DNA from: a virus
Length of the DNA: 35,568 nt
IMG/VR virus record: IMGVR_UViG_3300042516_000180
Location: 1-35,568 of that record
Reading direction: 5' to 3' (one strand)
The notes beneath the pieces were generated by a model. That model saw only the letters and a program-made list of their open reading frames with translations. It was not told where the DNA came from and searched no databases. Below are positions 1 through 9,279 of the stretch, one piece after another. The position numbers were made by a program, and so were the translations under genes. The first letter of the stretch is position 1. The number at the start of each line of letters is the position of its first letter.

Positions 1-127
1 GCCGCTATACTTGCCGCTGTTGGTGAAAAAAAATCCCGTAAAAAAGCGGTAGCCACAGAGGAAGCTTAATTATGTCATCAACCATGCTCCAATTAGTACA
101 GCAAGTTACCGCTGAACTAAACTTAGC
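1..127. repeat. Terminal direct repeat, left copy
   Basis: Bases 1-127 are identical to 35442-35568. They span the 3' end of the 34863 gene and the first codons of the 72 gene, so reading frames continue across the join. This is what a circular assembly linearised with a k-mer-sized overlap looks like. An exact 127-bp repeat inside coding sequence is less likely to be a biological terminal repeat. Confidence 0.95.
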
Positions 128-974
128 TGTTCCTACTTATGTGCAAGGCAATACAAATCAGGATGTGCAACAAGTCCTAGCTTTGATGAACCGTGCTGGG
201 TACGATTTGGTTAAGGAGCATGACTGGCAAGCTTTGGAATTAGAGTACCGCTTCTACACCACAGCAATTACTACCACCTGCGACACTATCAACAATACTT
301 ACGACTTATTAAATGTTGGTAATGTCACAGGTCTAAATAGCAATTACTCCGTAGTCGGTACGAATGTTCCGCAAGATACTTATGTTGAGAGCGTAACTGG
401 TTCTACTGTTCGTGTTAGCCAGCTTGCATCGGCTAGTAGCATCGGTGGTACTGTTACATTCTCACAAACAAAGTATCCATTGCCACCTGACTTTGAAACT
501 ATTACCGATAATACTCATTGGGATAAGACCAAACATTGGCAAATGTTGGGGCCAGAAGACGCACAGCAATGGCAATGGCTTAAGTCAGGTTACATTTCGA
601 CAGGCCCACGGATTCGTTGGCGCATCTTAGGTGGTCAATTCCAAATATGGCCACCATACAACACGCAAGAATATTTAGGTTTTGAGTACCGCTCTAAAGG
701 CTGGGCAAGAAGTGCTACTGACCAAGTTAAAAATAGTTTTACCGCTGACACAGACACCACGGTGTTTGACGATACGGTCATGGTTTTAGCCACAAAACTT
801 AAGTATTTCCAAATCAAGTCGTTTGATACGACAGCATTGATGCAAGACTATATGCGGTATCTAAGTATTGCCAAGGCTAATGACAAGGGTTCAGCCACCC
901 TATCCTTTGCGCCATACCCAAGCAAAGTTCTCATCGGCTACGCAAACATTCCTGATACTGGCTACGGTAGCTAA
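72..974 (+). CDS. Tail accessory / head-tail connector protein (P22 gp4-like)
   Basis: 300 residues. This is probably the adaptor that sits under the portal ring and joins the DNA-filled head to the short tail. The N-terminal half is helical, with a motif around EHDWQALE (residues 48-55). A beta-rich, Thr/Val-rich insert covers about residues 65-130. After it comes the YPLPPDFE segment that is typical of these connectors, then a Trp-rich middle and a helical C-terminus. The gene lies between a capsid-side structural gene (34863, across the circle junction) and a gp10-like protein, which is the order expected for tail accessory factors. A purine-rich GAGGAAG ribosome-binding site precedes the ATG. 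Family assignment rests on motif style and gene order. Confidence 0.6.
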   Translation: MSSTMLQLVQQVTAELNLAVPTYVQGNTNQDVQQVLALMNRAGYDLVKEHDWQALELEYRFYTTAITTTCDTINNTYDLLNVGNVTGLNSNYSVVGTNVPQDTYVESVTGSTVRVSQLASASSIGGTVTFSQTKYPLPPDFETITDNTHWDKTKHWQMLGPEDAQQWQWLKSGYISTGPRIRWRILGGQFQIWPPYNTQEYLGFEYRSKGWARSATDQVKNSFTADTDTTVFDDTVMVLATKLKYFQIKSFDTTALMQDYMRYLSIAKANDKGSATLSFAPYPSKVLIGYANIPDTGYGS

Positions 975-976
975 TT

Positions 977-2746
977 ATGGCGGTCGCTAAGAAGTTTACC
1001 GCTACAACTACCTCATTACCCGCCCCAATTGGTGGCTGGAATGCTAGGGATTCTTTGGCTGAGATGAACCCGCTCGATGCGGTTCAGATGGTCAACTTCT
1101 TTCCTACGCCTACCGATGTCACGATGCGTAAGGGCTACACAAAGTATTCAACAGGGATTACGGGCGCAGTCCTATCCTTGATGAACTACTCTAGCCCAAC
1201 GACTACGAAGCTGTTTGCGTCTACGGCTACCATTATTTACGATGCAAGCACTTCTACAGCTACCCAAAGTCTGACAGGTAACACCGATGGTAAGTGGATT
1301 CATTCCATGATTACTACTGCTGGCGGTTCGTTTATGCCAGCCGTTAACGGTGTTGATCCGATGGTGGTTTATGACGGTACACGCTGGTCAAGAAGCGCAA
1401 CAACAAGCACAGCGCAAACTATTTCAAGCATCACTAGAGGTGGCACGGGTAACCTAACTGCTACCCTAGTTACTGCCAGCGCACATGGTTTGGTTACAGG
1501 CAACACGGTTACTGTAGCTGGCGCAGTACCAGCAGAATTTAATGGTACTTACCGCATCACAGTTACAAATGCGACAACCTTTACTTACACGATGACTACC
1601 GCCCCTAGCGGAGATGCATCGACTGTAGGCACTTACACAATTGACTATTACATTACAGGTCTAAATTCCAATACATTCGCTTATATCAACTTGTTTAAAG
1701 AGCGTCTGTATTTTGTAGAAAAGAACTCCCTTAGTTTTTGGTACTTGCCTGTTGACTCGATCAACGGTGCGGTAACTGAGTTCCCCCTTGGCGGCATCTT
1801 TAAAAAGGGCGGCTACTTACAGGCGATGGGAACTTGGACTATTGACGCTGGATACGGTGTCGATGACTTAGCCGTATTTGTTACAAGTAACGGTGAAGTC
1901 GCTGTTTATAAGGGATCTGATCCGTCTGATCCTACTGATTGGTCGCTGGTCGGTATTTGGGCGATTGGACAGACTTTTGCCCGTAAATGCGTGTTTAAGT
2001 TTGGTGGCGATATATTGATCCTGACCGAAGACGGGTTAACGCCTTTGTCAGCAGGATTGCAGTCTACCCGCCTAGACCCCCGTGTCAACATTACCGATAA
2101 GATTTTCTACGCCATTAACCAAGCGGCTGACTTTTACGCATTTAACTATGGCTGGCAGATTAACTACTTTGCCAAAGTCAATATGCTGATCGTCAATGTT
2201 CCCGTAACTGGCGGCTCTGAGCAATATGTCATGCACAACATTACAAAGTCATGGGCGAGGTTTACCAACATTAACGCCAACTGCTGGGAGTCCAGCAATG
2301 ACGATATGTACTTTGGTTCAAATGGCTTTGTAGGTAAGTTTTACGACACCTTTGCCGATGCGGGTACAAACATCAAATCTTTTGTACAGCAAGCGTATTC
2401 GTACTTTGACTCTAGAGGTCAGCAAAAACGCTTTACCTTAGTGCGCCCAATTCTTCAGACTGATAACGGTTTGCCTACCGTGTTATGCGGTCTAAGCACC
2501 GATTTTGATACCGTTGAATTAACTAGCCAAATATCATTTAACCCCGCCATCTTACAAACGGGTGAGTGGGATAATGACACATGGGATAACGCCAACTGGG
2601 GCGGTGGACTAACCACGACTAAAATATGGCAGGGCGTGACTGGACTAGGTTATGCTGGATCGGTTAGTCTTAATGTTGCATCGCAAAATATCGAGTTTCA
2701 TTGGGCTAGTACAGACTTTGTAATGGAAAAAGGTGGAGTTTTATAG
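977..2746 (+). CDS. Packaged-DNA stabilisation / tail hub protein (P22 gp10-like)
   Basis: 589 residues. The N-terminus has the PIGGWNARDSLAEMNPLDAV signature (residues 17-36) followed by a region on Arg/Gly boundaries, as commonly found in podophage gp10-type head-completion or tail hub proteins, which fold as beta-propellers. An inserted beta domain at about residues 148-222 (SAHGLVTGNTVTV ... FNGTYRITV) is a frequent module in phage virion proteins. The C-terminal third is also beta-rich with repeated Trp. It starts 2 nt after the gp4-like gene and is probably co-transcribed. Expected role: plug the portal channel after packaging and carry the tail needle or fibres. Confidence 0.7.
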   Translation: MAVAKKFTATTTSLPAPIGGWNARDSLAEMNPLDAVQMVNFFPTPTDVTMRKGYTKYSTGITGAVLSLMNYSSPTTTKLFASTATIIYDASTSTATQSLTGNTDGKWIHSMITTAGGSFMPAVNGVDPMVVYDGTRWSRSATTSTAQTISSITRGGTGNLTATLVTASAHGLVTGNTVTVAGAVPAEFNGTYRITVTNATTFTYTMTTAPSGDASTVGTYTIDYYITGLNSNTFAYINLFKERLYFVEKNSLSFWYLPVDSINGAVTEFPLGGIFKKGGYLQAMGTWTIDAGYGVDDLAVFVTSNGEVAVYKGSDPSDPTDWSLVGIWAIGQTFARKCVFKFGGDILILTEDGLTPLSAGLQSTRLDPRVNITDKIFYAINQAADFYAFNYGWQINYFAKVNMLIVNVPVTGGSEQYVMHNITKSWARFTNINANCWESSNDDMYFGSNGFVGKFYDTFADAGTNIKSFVQQAYSYFDSRGQQKRFTLVRPILQTDNGLPTVLCGLSTDFDTVELTSQISFNPAILQTGEWDNDTWDNANWGGGLTTTKIWQGVTGLGYAGSVSLNVASQNIEFHWASTDFVMEKGGVL

Positions 2747-3184
2747 GTGCTATGTCTAGACAAAATGGCTGTTGGTACATGGGTAGGCAACCAATGTGGA
2801 ATGGTGTTTACGCCTGAAAATTCAACCGCCATAGGCTGGATTAAGGATGGTGAAATATGTGCGGGTGTATGGTACGAGGACTACAACAAAATGTCCGTGA
2901 TGTGCCACATTGCCATAACACGGCAGATGACACCCGAATATTTGAATATCATTTTTGACTATCCTTTTGTACAATTAGGCGTAGATAAAATCATTGTTCC
3001 TGTAATTAGTGACAATGAAGCTTCAATAAAGTTTGTTAAAAATTTAGGTTTTGAGGAAAAAGCCCAACTACTTGATGTTTTTCCTTCAGGCGATTTGTTG
3101 TTTTTCGTAATGACGAAAGATAAATGTAGGTTTATAGGAGAAAGATATGGGAAAAGGCGGGGGAAGTGCGCCACCACCACCTGA
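2747..3184 (+). CDS. GNAT-family acetyltransferase
   Basis: 145 residues. GTG start directly after the previous stop, with a GGTGGAG Shine-Dalgarno sequence inside the preceding gene. The strand/helix pattern suits GNAT. A central beta pair reads AIGWIKDGEICAGVWYEDYN, and the C-terminal half (GVDKIIVPVISDNEASIKFV, then NLGFEEKA) is the classic final GNAT segment where neighbour-in-space residues and an 'N-x-x-S-x-K-F-x-x-x-L-G-F' run close the acetyl-CoA site. It overlaps the next gene by 38 nt. Such genes recur among virion genes of related podophages. The substrate is unknown and could be a virion or host protein. Confidence 0.7.
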   Translation: MLCLDKMAVGTWVGNQCGMVFTPENSTAIGWIKDGEICAGVWYEDYNKMSVMCHIAITRQMTPEYLNIIFDYPFVQLGVDKIIVPVISDNEASIKFVKNLGFEEKAQLLDVFPSGDLLFFVMTKDKCRFIGERYGKRRGKCATTT

Positions 3185-3971
3185 TTATCGTGGTGCGGCA
3201 ATTGAAACAGCTAAAGGCGATGTAGAGGCGGCTAGACTAGCTACTGCGGCTAACCGTGTAAATCAGGTTACGCCTTATGGTGAACTGCGCTATTCTACAA
3301 ACCCTGCTGATGTGGATCAATGGGGCAATCAGATGTGGACTGCTACGCAGACCCTATCCCCATCCCAGCAAAGACTCCTAGACTACCAAAATCAGACCAG
3401 CGAGGGGCTTGGTGAACTTACAGGCACAGGTCTTAACTATGTAAAGGGTATGTTGCAAGACCCGTTTACTACTACCAATTTGCCATCCCTTGGCATTAAT
3501 GCGGGTGAAACATATCAAGACGCTTATATGCGTAGGCTTCAGCCCCAAATTCAGCAGGGGCGTGACCAATTACAGCAACGCCTAGCTAATCAGGGTATTG
3601 ACATTGGTTCGGAAGCGTATGACCGTGCAATGATGCAACAGCAACAGCGTGAGAATGACCTGCTCTTAGGGGCTACTACACAAGGTTTTGGTACTGGTTT
3701 ATCTGCCCGTCAGCAAGGCTTTACCGAAGCGGCTTACCAGCGTAATGAACCACTCAATACCCTAAACGCTGTTCGTACTGGCGCACAGGTTACTAACCCT
3801 AGTTTTGTTAGCGTACCCCAACAGGCAACGACCAAGGGTGCTGACTTGCTGGGTGCGGCAACTGCCGAGGGTAACTACAATACCGCTTCTGCTAATGCTC
3901 AAGCCGCTCAAAACGCAGGTATGACTAGCGGGCTGGTATCGCTTGGTTCTACGGCAATGATGGCATTCTGA
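3147..3971 (+). CDS. Putative ejection (internal virion) protein, first of cluster
   Basis: 274 residues. A Gly/Pro-rich start (GKGGGSAPPPP) is followed by a Gln-rich, largely helical body (YMRRLQPQIQQGRDQLQQRL at about residues 127-146) and an Ala/Gly-rich tail. This matches small ejection proteins such as P22 gp7 and T7-type internal proteins, which leave the head with the DNA and help form a channel in the envelope. The ATG has a good AGGAGAAAG ribosome-binding site inside the previous gene. The gene opens a run of similar Gln/Ala-rich proteins (4693, 5063, 6277). The role is inferred from composition and context. Confidence 0.55.
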   Translation: MGKGGGSAPPPPDYRGAAIETAKGDVEAARLATAANRVNQVTPYGELRYSTNPADVDQWGNQMWTATQTLSPSQQRLLDYQNQTSEGLGELTGTGLNYVKGMLQDPFTTTNLPSLGINAGETYQDAYMRRLQPQIQQGRDQLQQRLANQGIDIGSEAYDRAMMQQQQRENDLLLGATTQGFGTGLSARQQGFTEAAYQRNEPLNTLNAVRTGAQVTNPSFVSVPQQATTKGADLLGAATAEGNYNTASANAQAAQNAGMTSGLVSLGSTAMMAF

Positions 3972-4696
3972 TGCAAGATTTCTTTGACCGCCACGAAAAG
4001 GTCGCTTTGATGTTTTCAGGCGGTAAGGATTCTATTGCTTGCTTGCACTTAATTAAGGATTATTTAGACAAAACAACGGTCGTATGGGTCAATACAGGGG
4101 CTAGTTTCCCTGAGATTGAAGACTTAATGGAAGAAACACTGGCAAAAGTACCGCATTTTCTAGAAATTAAGACAAATCAACCCCAATCCGTTAAGTCTAA
4201 AGGCTATCCCGTAGATGTAGTGCCTGTAAATTACACAGAATTAGGTCAAGCGGTCACAGGCATCAAGGATTTTAAGGTGCGTAGCTACTTTGAGTGCTGT
4301 TCCGAAAACTTTTGGATACCTTGTGATGCTGAAATCCGCAAGTTAGGCATTACGGGCGTGATTCGTGGTCAAAGAAACAGCGAAAAGCACCGTGCGCCTA
4401 TTCAGTCAGGTCATGTCGAGAACGGAATTGAGTATAACTTTCCGATAGAGGCATGGTCAGATAGCGAAGTTATTGACTATCTGCGTAGCAAGGATGTAGT
4501 AATAGACGAAAGGCTGTCAATGTCGCACTCCAGCCTAGATTGCTGGAATTGCACGGCATACATGGCAGAAAGCGCAGATCGTTTTAACTACATTAAAAAG
4601 AACCACCCAACAAAATACGAATCTATTGTCGAAATAGTAAAAAAAATCGATAATGTATTAACAGCAGAAACATCTATTTATAAAGGTTTCCTATGA
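3971..4696 (+). CDS. PAPS-reductase-family protein (adenine nucleotide alpha-hydrolase fold)
   Basis: 241 residues. The ATP-pyrophosphatase loop SGGKDS lies at residues 16-21. Family features follow: VVWVNTGASFPEIE at 37-50, and GVIRGQRNSEKHRAP around 129-143, which resembles the substrate-binding 'G-x-R-x-x-S/E-x-x-R' segment. Cysteines at 109-110 and the pair C191-x-x-C194 echo the CC...CxxC iron-sulphur ligands of APS reductases, with another Cys at 118. The C-terminal ECG(L)H catalytic tail of true CysH is missing. It starts 1 nt into the preceding stop and overlaps the next gene by 4 nt, so it is translationally coupled within the ejection cluster. It may move sulphur or a nucleotide; the substrate is unknown. 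Confidence 0.8.
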   Translation: MQDFFDRHEKVALMFSGGKDSIACLHLIKDYLDKTTVVWVNTGASFPEIEDLMEETLAKVPHFLEIKTNQPQSVKSKGYPVDVVPVNYTELGQAVTGIKDFKVRSYFECCSENFWIPCDAEIRKLGITGVIRGQRNSEKHRAPIQSGHVENGIEYNFPIEAWSDSEVIDYLRSKDVVIDERLSMSHSSLDCWNCTAYMAESADRFNYIKKNHPTKYESIVEIVKKIDNVLTAETSIYKGFL

Positions 4697-5061
4697 ATCC
4701 CTACTTATCCCAGTTTGCCCCCCAAGTGATGCAACAAGACATCTATCAGCCATCACAGATGATGGATACAACTGCTCGCCAGTTAGCCCAAGATGCCGCT
4801 AATAAACAAGGCGCACAACTAGGACAACAGGCATTGGGGGTTAATAAGAACCCTATGAGCGGTGTAGACCCAATTAAGCTGGGCATGGCTCTGCGTAATA
4901 TGAACCAACCCTATGGTGGTACGCCACAAGGTTCATACGGTCAGCAAAACGCTTACCTGCGGGCTTCTACCATGATGCCATATACCCAACAACAGCAAGC
5001 GTTGATGGATCAAGGCGGTGCTGAATTTATGTCATTTAACAATCCAATGACAGGATCGTAA
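4693..5061 (+). CDS. Small Gln/Met-rich virion-cluster protein
   Basis: 122 residues, rich in Gln, Met, Asn and Ala (MQQDIYQPSQMMDTTARQLA near the N-terminus). No enzymatic motif is visible. It begins with an ATGA overlap on the PAPS-reductase-like gene and ends 1 nt before the next gene. Composition resembles ejection or internal virion proteins, so a virion-associated role is likely but unproven. Confidence 0.55.
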   Translation: MNPYLSQFAPQVMQQDIYQPSQMMDTTARQLAQDAANKQGAQLGQQALGVNKNPMSGVDPIKLGMALRNMNQPYGGTPQGSYGQQNAYLRASTMMPYTQQQQALMDQGGAEFMSFNNPMTGS

Positions 5062-5062
5062 T

Positions 5063-6277
5063 ATGCCTAGTTACACTACTGGACAGGCTGGCGGTCAAGT
5101 ACAACCGTTAAGCAACATACCTGCCGAATATACCGCTGATGCCCTTGAATTAGCACGGGCGCAACGCATGGCACAGATGCTAAGTTCATCTCAGATGCCT
5201 GAGGGTCAAATGATCAGCGGGCGTTATGTAGCCCCGTCTTGGACACAGCAATTAGCACAATTAGCGAATGCCGCAACGGGTGCGTATTTTGGTAACCAAG
5301 CAGAAGAGAAGCAACTTAAGTTAGCTGAAAAACTGCGCCAAGATAAATCAATGACGCAACAAGGCATCATGGAAGCTATTGATAAGGGCGATACGAAGAA
5401 AGCCCTTGCTATTGCATCTTCACGCCCTGAGTACAGCAAAGAGTTTATTGCTCCATTGATGGCTAATGTGATACCTAAAGCGCCTACGCCACCTGCGCCT
5501 ACGACTGAGATGCAAAACTTTATGTTTGCTAAAGAGCGTGGCGAGATTCCAAAGAATATGGGATTCCTTGGCTACCAAGCTTACATGAAGCAGGTCGGAA
5601 GAGAAGATAAAGAAAAAGCCCCAATGGGTTACCGCTTCTTGCCTGATGGTTCATTAGAACCGATCAAGGGTGGCCCTGCTGATATGAAGACACAAGCTAA
5701 AGTAGCTGGTGCTGGCGATGTATCAACCGAAATTATTAAGCTGAAAGATAGCTACGATAAGCTTTTAGAAGGTGGCGGTATTACTGATCCATCACTTAAA
5801 GTCGGAAGTAACATCATGGGCAAGATTAGTTCTTCTGCCGTAGGTCAAACTGTTGGCTCTACCTTAGGAACTAGAAACGCTACCGAGCGTGACAAGATTG
5901 CTCAATCACGACCATTGCTGATGGGCGCAATCATGAAAGCAACTGGAATGTCTGCTAAGCAGATTGACTCCAATGCTGAATTGAAGCTATGGCTGTCTAC
6001 TGCTACTGATCCTAATAAGAGTTACGAAGCTAACATTGAAGCGTTGCAAAACATTGAGAACTTGTACGGTGTAACTGCGCTTGAACGCCAAGCCGTAGCA
6101 CCAAACTTTAATAACAATAAACCGAATGCACCTTCTGCTCCAAACGCTCCTAACGCTTCAACCAAACCTAATGTTCCAACAGCTAAGACAATTGTACGAA
6201 GCGGTGAAGTACAAAGCGGGCCTAACAAAGGCAAGCGGATTATTGAATATAGTGACGGCACTAAGGAATACAAATAA
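5063..6277 (+). CDS. Putative ejection protein, second
   Basis: 404 residues. The N-terminal 60 residues are low-complexity, followed by an alpha-helical region with a coiled-coil-like stretch (GNQAEEKQLKLAEKLRQDK near residues 77-95). The middle is Lys-rich. Near the C-terminus there are short Asn-Ala-Pro repeats (NAPSAPNAPNAS) as a linker, then a compact end with EYSDGTKEYK. No enzymatic motifs are seen. It lies between other virion-type genes, and its 3' end is coupled to 6277 (TAATGG overlap). An internal virion or ejection role is the best guess. Confidence 0.5.
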   Translation: MPSYTTGQAGGQVQPLSNIPAEYTADALELARAQRMAQMLSSSQMPEGQMISGRYVAPSWTQQLAQLANAATGAYFGNQAEEKQLKLAEKLRQDKSMTQQGIMEAIDKGDTKKALAIASSRPEYSKEFIAPLMANVIPKAPTPPAPTTEMQNFMFAKERGEIPKNMGFLGYQAYMKQVGREDKEKAPMGYRFLPDGSLEPIKGGPADMKTQAKVAGAGDVSTEIIKLKDSYDKLLEGGGITDPSLKVGSNIMGKISSSAVGQTVGSTLGTRNATERDKIAQSRPLLMGAIMKATGMSAKQIDSNAELKLWLSTATDPNKSYEANIEALQNIENLYGVTALERQAVAPNFNNNKPNAPSAPNAPNASTKPNVPTAKTIVRSGEVQSGPNKGKRIIEYSDGTKEYK

Positions 6278-7842
6278 TGGCTCAAGAAAACATTGTTTGG
6301 GATACGCCAAAAGAAGAGATTGCGTGGGATCAGGCAAAACCTGCATCCGCATACGATCGTTTTTTAACTAGCTTACGCAACCCACAAACCTTTGGCAAAG
6401 GTGGGGCGTATAGCCCTATGTTGGTAGCTGGTGCCGGTGAAATTATTAAAGGTACTGGTGCTTTAAGTCAATTAGCTGGCTTTCCTAATGCTGGTAACCG
6501 CCTTGTTGAAGTAGGTGGAGCGATGACCGAGGGTGCTAAAAGTGTTTCGCCTGTAACGGGAACAATAGGTCAAATCGGATCTTATTTATTGCCATTTACT
6601 GCGGCACAAAAAGGTATTACTGCAATTTCTAACATTCCAAAAGTCGCACAAAATATAGGAAAATTACCTAGCTATCTTAAGGCTACTGGCGCACCATTAC
6701 AGCAAGCCACTATTGGTGGTGCTACTGGATACGCATTAACGCCCGACCAAGAAAACCGTGAACAAGGCGCAACCTTTGGTGCGGTAGGCGGTGCGGCTGG
6801 TGAATTAATTAGACCTGTTGCCAAAGCTACTGGCAGTCTTGCATCTGAAGTCTTAGGCAATCTAAGCGGTGTAGGTTCACAAGCGTATAAGACCGCATAC
6901 AATGCCGCTGTACAAGGCGGTGACAAGCTTAAAGCATTAGCTTCAAACTTGCGTAAACAAGCCCCAATGGAAAATGTTGTAGATGATGCCTTATTAGGCT
7001 TAACCAACATGGGTAAAGAATTACAAAATCAATACCGTAGCGGTATGATCGACATCAAAAAAGATAAGACCATATTAGACTTTAAAGGTATTGATAAATC
7101 CATTGATGATGCTAGAAATTTAGGAATATTCAAGGGTAAAGTAAACAAAAAAGAAATTGTTGACGAAGTAGATAGAATTAAAGCTATTGTTGACGATTGG
7201 AAAAAAGAGAACCCTGCTGAGTTCCACACGCCTGAGGGCATGGATCAACTCAAACAAATGATTGGTCTTGAACTAGAAAAAATACCTTTTGAACAGCAAA
7301 CATTGCGTAAAGCGGTAGGCGGTGTTTATTCTTCTGTACGGGATGAAGTTAAGAAACAAGCACCCGTATACGATAGCGTAATGAAGAAATATTCCGAGGG
7401 TTTAGATCAAGCTTCTGAACTTAAAAAAGCACTTGGTCTTGGTAATAAATCATCTGTAGATTCATCGTTACGCAGACTGCAATCGGTCATGCGTGACAAT
7501 GTAAACACCAATTACGGTAACCGAGTTAATTACGCTGAGATGCTAGAGCAAGCAAGCGGTAAGCCAATCATGGCGCAGTTAGCTGGACAATCATTAAGTT
7601 CGCCAACACCAAGAGGCTTGCAAAAGTTATTGCCATCGGTTACTGGTGCTGGCGCATTTGCTTTAGACCCTATGTTTTTAGCAACATTGCCAGCCCAATC
7701 GCCACGCTTAATGGGTGAGGCAACAATACTAGCTGGAAAAGCATCACGACCTGTTATTAATCTTGCCAATTCAGGAACACCTGAACAGCGCAGAATAGCA
7801 AAATTATTAATGATGAAAGCCGCTGAAGAGGAATCAAAATGA
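6277..7842 (+). CDS. Large putative ejection protein
   Basis: 521 residues. The N-terminal pattern IVWDTPKEEIAWDQ is common at the start of phage internal virion proteins. A hydrophobic, Gly/Ala-rich region at about residues 45-110 and 130-175 could insert in membrane. A Lys/Glu-rich helical centre (residues 230-380) follows, then a shorter Ala/Leu-rich tail. It is the largest member of the Gln/Ala-rich cluster, parallel to P22 gp16/gp20 or the T7 gp15-16 set. No lytic transglycosylase motif is visible. It ends with an ATGA overlap on the first fibre gene. Confidence 0.5.
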   Translation: MAQENIVWDTPKEEIAWDQAKPASAYDRFLTSLRNPQTFGKGGAYSPMLVAGAGEIIKGTGALSQLAGFPNAGNRLVEVGGAMTEGAKSVSPVTGTIGQIGSYLLPFTAAQKGITAISNIPKVAQNIGKLPSYLKATGAPLQQATIGGATGYALTPDQENREQGATFGAVGGAAGELIRPVAKATGSLASEVLGNLSGVGSQAYKTAYNAAVQGGDKLKALASNLRKQAPMENVVDDALLGLTNMGKELQNQYRSGMIDIKKDKTILDFKGIDKSIDDARNLGIFKGKVNKKEIVDEVDRIKAIVDDWKKENPAEFHTPEGMDQLKQMIGLELEKIPFEQQTLRKAVGGVYSSVRDEVKKQAPVYDSVMKKYSEGLDQASELKKALGLGNKSSVDSSLRRLQSVMRDNVNTNYGNRVNYAEMLEQASGKPIMAQLAGQSLSSPTPRGLQKLLPSVTGAGAFALDPMFLATLPAQSPRLMGEATILAGKASRPVINLANSGTPEQRRIAKLLMMKAAEEESK

Positions 7843-8414
7843 GTAGAAATGGATCGGGAGTCTACTCCCTACCGCCTTCAAACCCTGTCGTAACAGGCAC
7901 GACTATATCGAGTACATGGGCTAACAACACCATGAATGATATTGCGGCCGCCCTTACTGATTCTGTAGCGGCAGACGGTCAAACCCCAATGACGGGTAAC
8001 CTAGACCTAAACACGCATAAGATAATTAATTTAGTAGCTGGATCTGTAGCGGGTGATGCTGTTGAGTACAGTCAATTTACTACTGCTTTTGTAAACCCTG
8101 TATTTACAGGCACAGGCTTTATGTTGATTCCAAAAGGAACTACAGCACAACGCCCTGTAAGCCCAGTAAACGGTGAAATCCGCTACAACACAGACACTTC
8201 ACAATTTGAAGGCTACCAAGGCGGTGCATGGGGTCAATTAGGCGGTGGTGCTACAGGTGGTGGCGGTGATGAAGTATTTGTAGAAAACGGTGTAACGGTA
8301 ACAACAAATTACACGCTTTCTACTGGAAAAAATGCTGAATCGGTAGGCCCAATTACAGTAAACTCAGGGGTAACGGTAACAATTCCTTCAACACAAAGGT
8401 GGGTCATATTATGA
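7839..8414 (+). CDS. Tail fibre / spike protein with virion-binding N-terminus
   Basis: 191 residues. The N-terminus (SRNGSGVYSLPPSNPVVTGT, then TWANNTMNDIAAALTDS and GQTPMTGNLDLN) is the typical attachment segment of podophage tail fibres. It continues with a collar-like GEIRYNTDTSQFEGYQGGAW motif (about residues 107-126) and a Gly-rich linker. The last 35 residues (ending in RWVIL) match the C-terminus of the unlinked fibre at 28511-30313. It is short for a whole fibre and may be an adaptor to which the following products attach. Four-nucleotide overlaps tie it to both neighbours. Confidence 0.7.
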   Translation: MSRNGSGVYSLPPSNPVVTGTTISSTWANNTMNDIAAALTDSVAADGQTPMTGNLDLNTHKIINLVAGSVAGDAVEYSQFTTAFVNPVFTGTGFMLIPKGTTAQRPVSPVNGEIRYNTDTSQFEGYQGGAWGQLGGGATGGGGDEVFVENGVTVTTNYTLSTGKNAESVGPITVNSGVTVTIPSTQRWVIL

Positions 8415-9016
8415 GCCTAGTATTACAATCCAGCGGTGGTGGTCAAATCACCATCCAAGAACCTGCAACTGCTAGTAACTTTACGCAGACATTACCTGCT
8501 GTAAACGGAACTGTTCTTACTACGGGCAATATACCTGCTGGTTCTGTTTTGCAAGTAGTTCAAGCATACAAAACAGATGTTTTTTCAACAACCACTAATA
8601 CTGGATGGGTAGATATAACAGGTGTATCTGTTTCAATAACCCCAACTTCTTCTTCAAGCAGAATATTAGTAATGGCAACGCTTACAGATTGTTCTACAAG
8701 TTCGGTTTCGGGTGACGGAATGTTTCAAGTATTGCGTGGTTCAACAGCAATAGGTAATGCTGACAGCGGTGGCACAAACCCTATTATGGGATATGTAGCT
8801 ACTTTTCTTTCTGCAAGTGGAAACATTACTGATTCTGTAGTTTTTAATTTTATTGATTCTCCATCAACAACATCATCTACAACATATAAAGTGCAATGTC
8901 GCTTATGGAGTAATAGCGGTTCAGGTTTAGATGGAACGCTTTTTGTTGGTAGAAGAAACAGTAACGGTTCTTTTATTTCCCCATCATCAATTACTTTAAT
9001 GGAGATAGCAGGATGA
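8411..9016 (+). CDS. Tail fibre module, copy A
   Basis: 201 residues from the ATG at 8411, which overlaps the previous TGA (ATGA) and has AAGGTGG upstream. An earlier in-frame ATG at 8399 is less well placed. SLVLQSSGGGQITIQEPATA at the N-terminus is a common phage fibre start. The body, from PAGSVLQVVQ to the final SITLMEIAG, is a beta-rich head domain homologous to the 10532 gene (shared PAGSVLQVV, SITPTSS, LVLRGST-like, FxDSPxTTSxTTYK). It probably forms a receptor-facing trimeric tip. It overlaps the small gene 9013 by ATGA. Confidence 0.7.
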   Translation: MSLVLQSSGGGQITIQEPATASNFTQTLPAVNGTVLTTGNIPAGSVLQVVQAYKTDVFSTTTNTGWVDITGVSVSITPTSSSSRILVMATLTDCSTSSVSGDGMFQVLRGSTAIGNADSGGTNPIMGYVATFLSASGNITDSVVFNFIDSPSTTSSTTYKVQCRLWSNSGSGLDGTLFVGRRNSNGSFISPSSITLMEIAG

Positions 9017-9279
9017 ACCACAAAGCTATTTATGCACTTTACCCACAAGTTGTTACTGTTGATGACGGCACAGGTGCTTTTGACAAAGACGGTAATTCTG
9101 TAGCTATTGACATGGTTTTTGTTGATGCTTGGCAAGACCCTGATGCTTATAAGTATGCAAGGGCTAGAGAATACCCATCATACGCAGACCAGTTTGACAC
9201 CATCTTCCATGAAGGTTTAGACGCATGGAAAGCACAAATTCAAGCAGTAAAAGATAAGTATCCGAAAGGAACGGTATGA
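9013..9279 (+). CDS. Small fibre-associated protein (assembly/chaperone-like), copy A
   Basis: 88 residues. The N-terminus (AIYALYPQVVTVDDGTGAFD) is shared with the 11056 product (ALYKLYPQIVT), and both follow a fibre module of the same family. That pairing suggests a fibre assembly or capping role. The middle is rich in acidic and aromatic residues; the C-terminus is Lys-rich. No recognised domain beyond this pairing. Confidence 0.5.
   Translation: MNHKAIYALYPQVVTVDDGTGAFDKDGNSVAIDMVFVDAWQDPDAYKYARAREYPSYADQFDTIFHEGLDAWKAQIQAVKDKYPKGTV

Noticed and set aside
8725-9135. 136-codon minus-strand gene across fibre genes
   Set aside because: Shadow of two clearly real plus-strand fibre genes with coupled starts.
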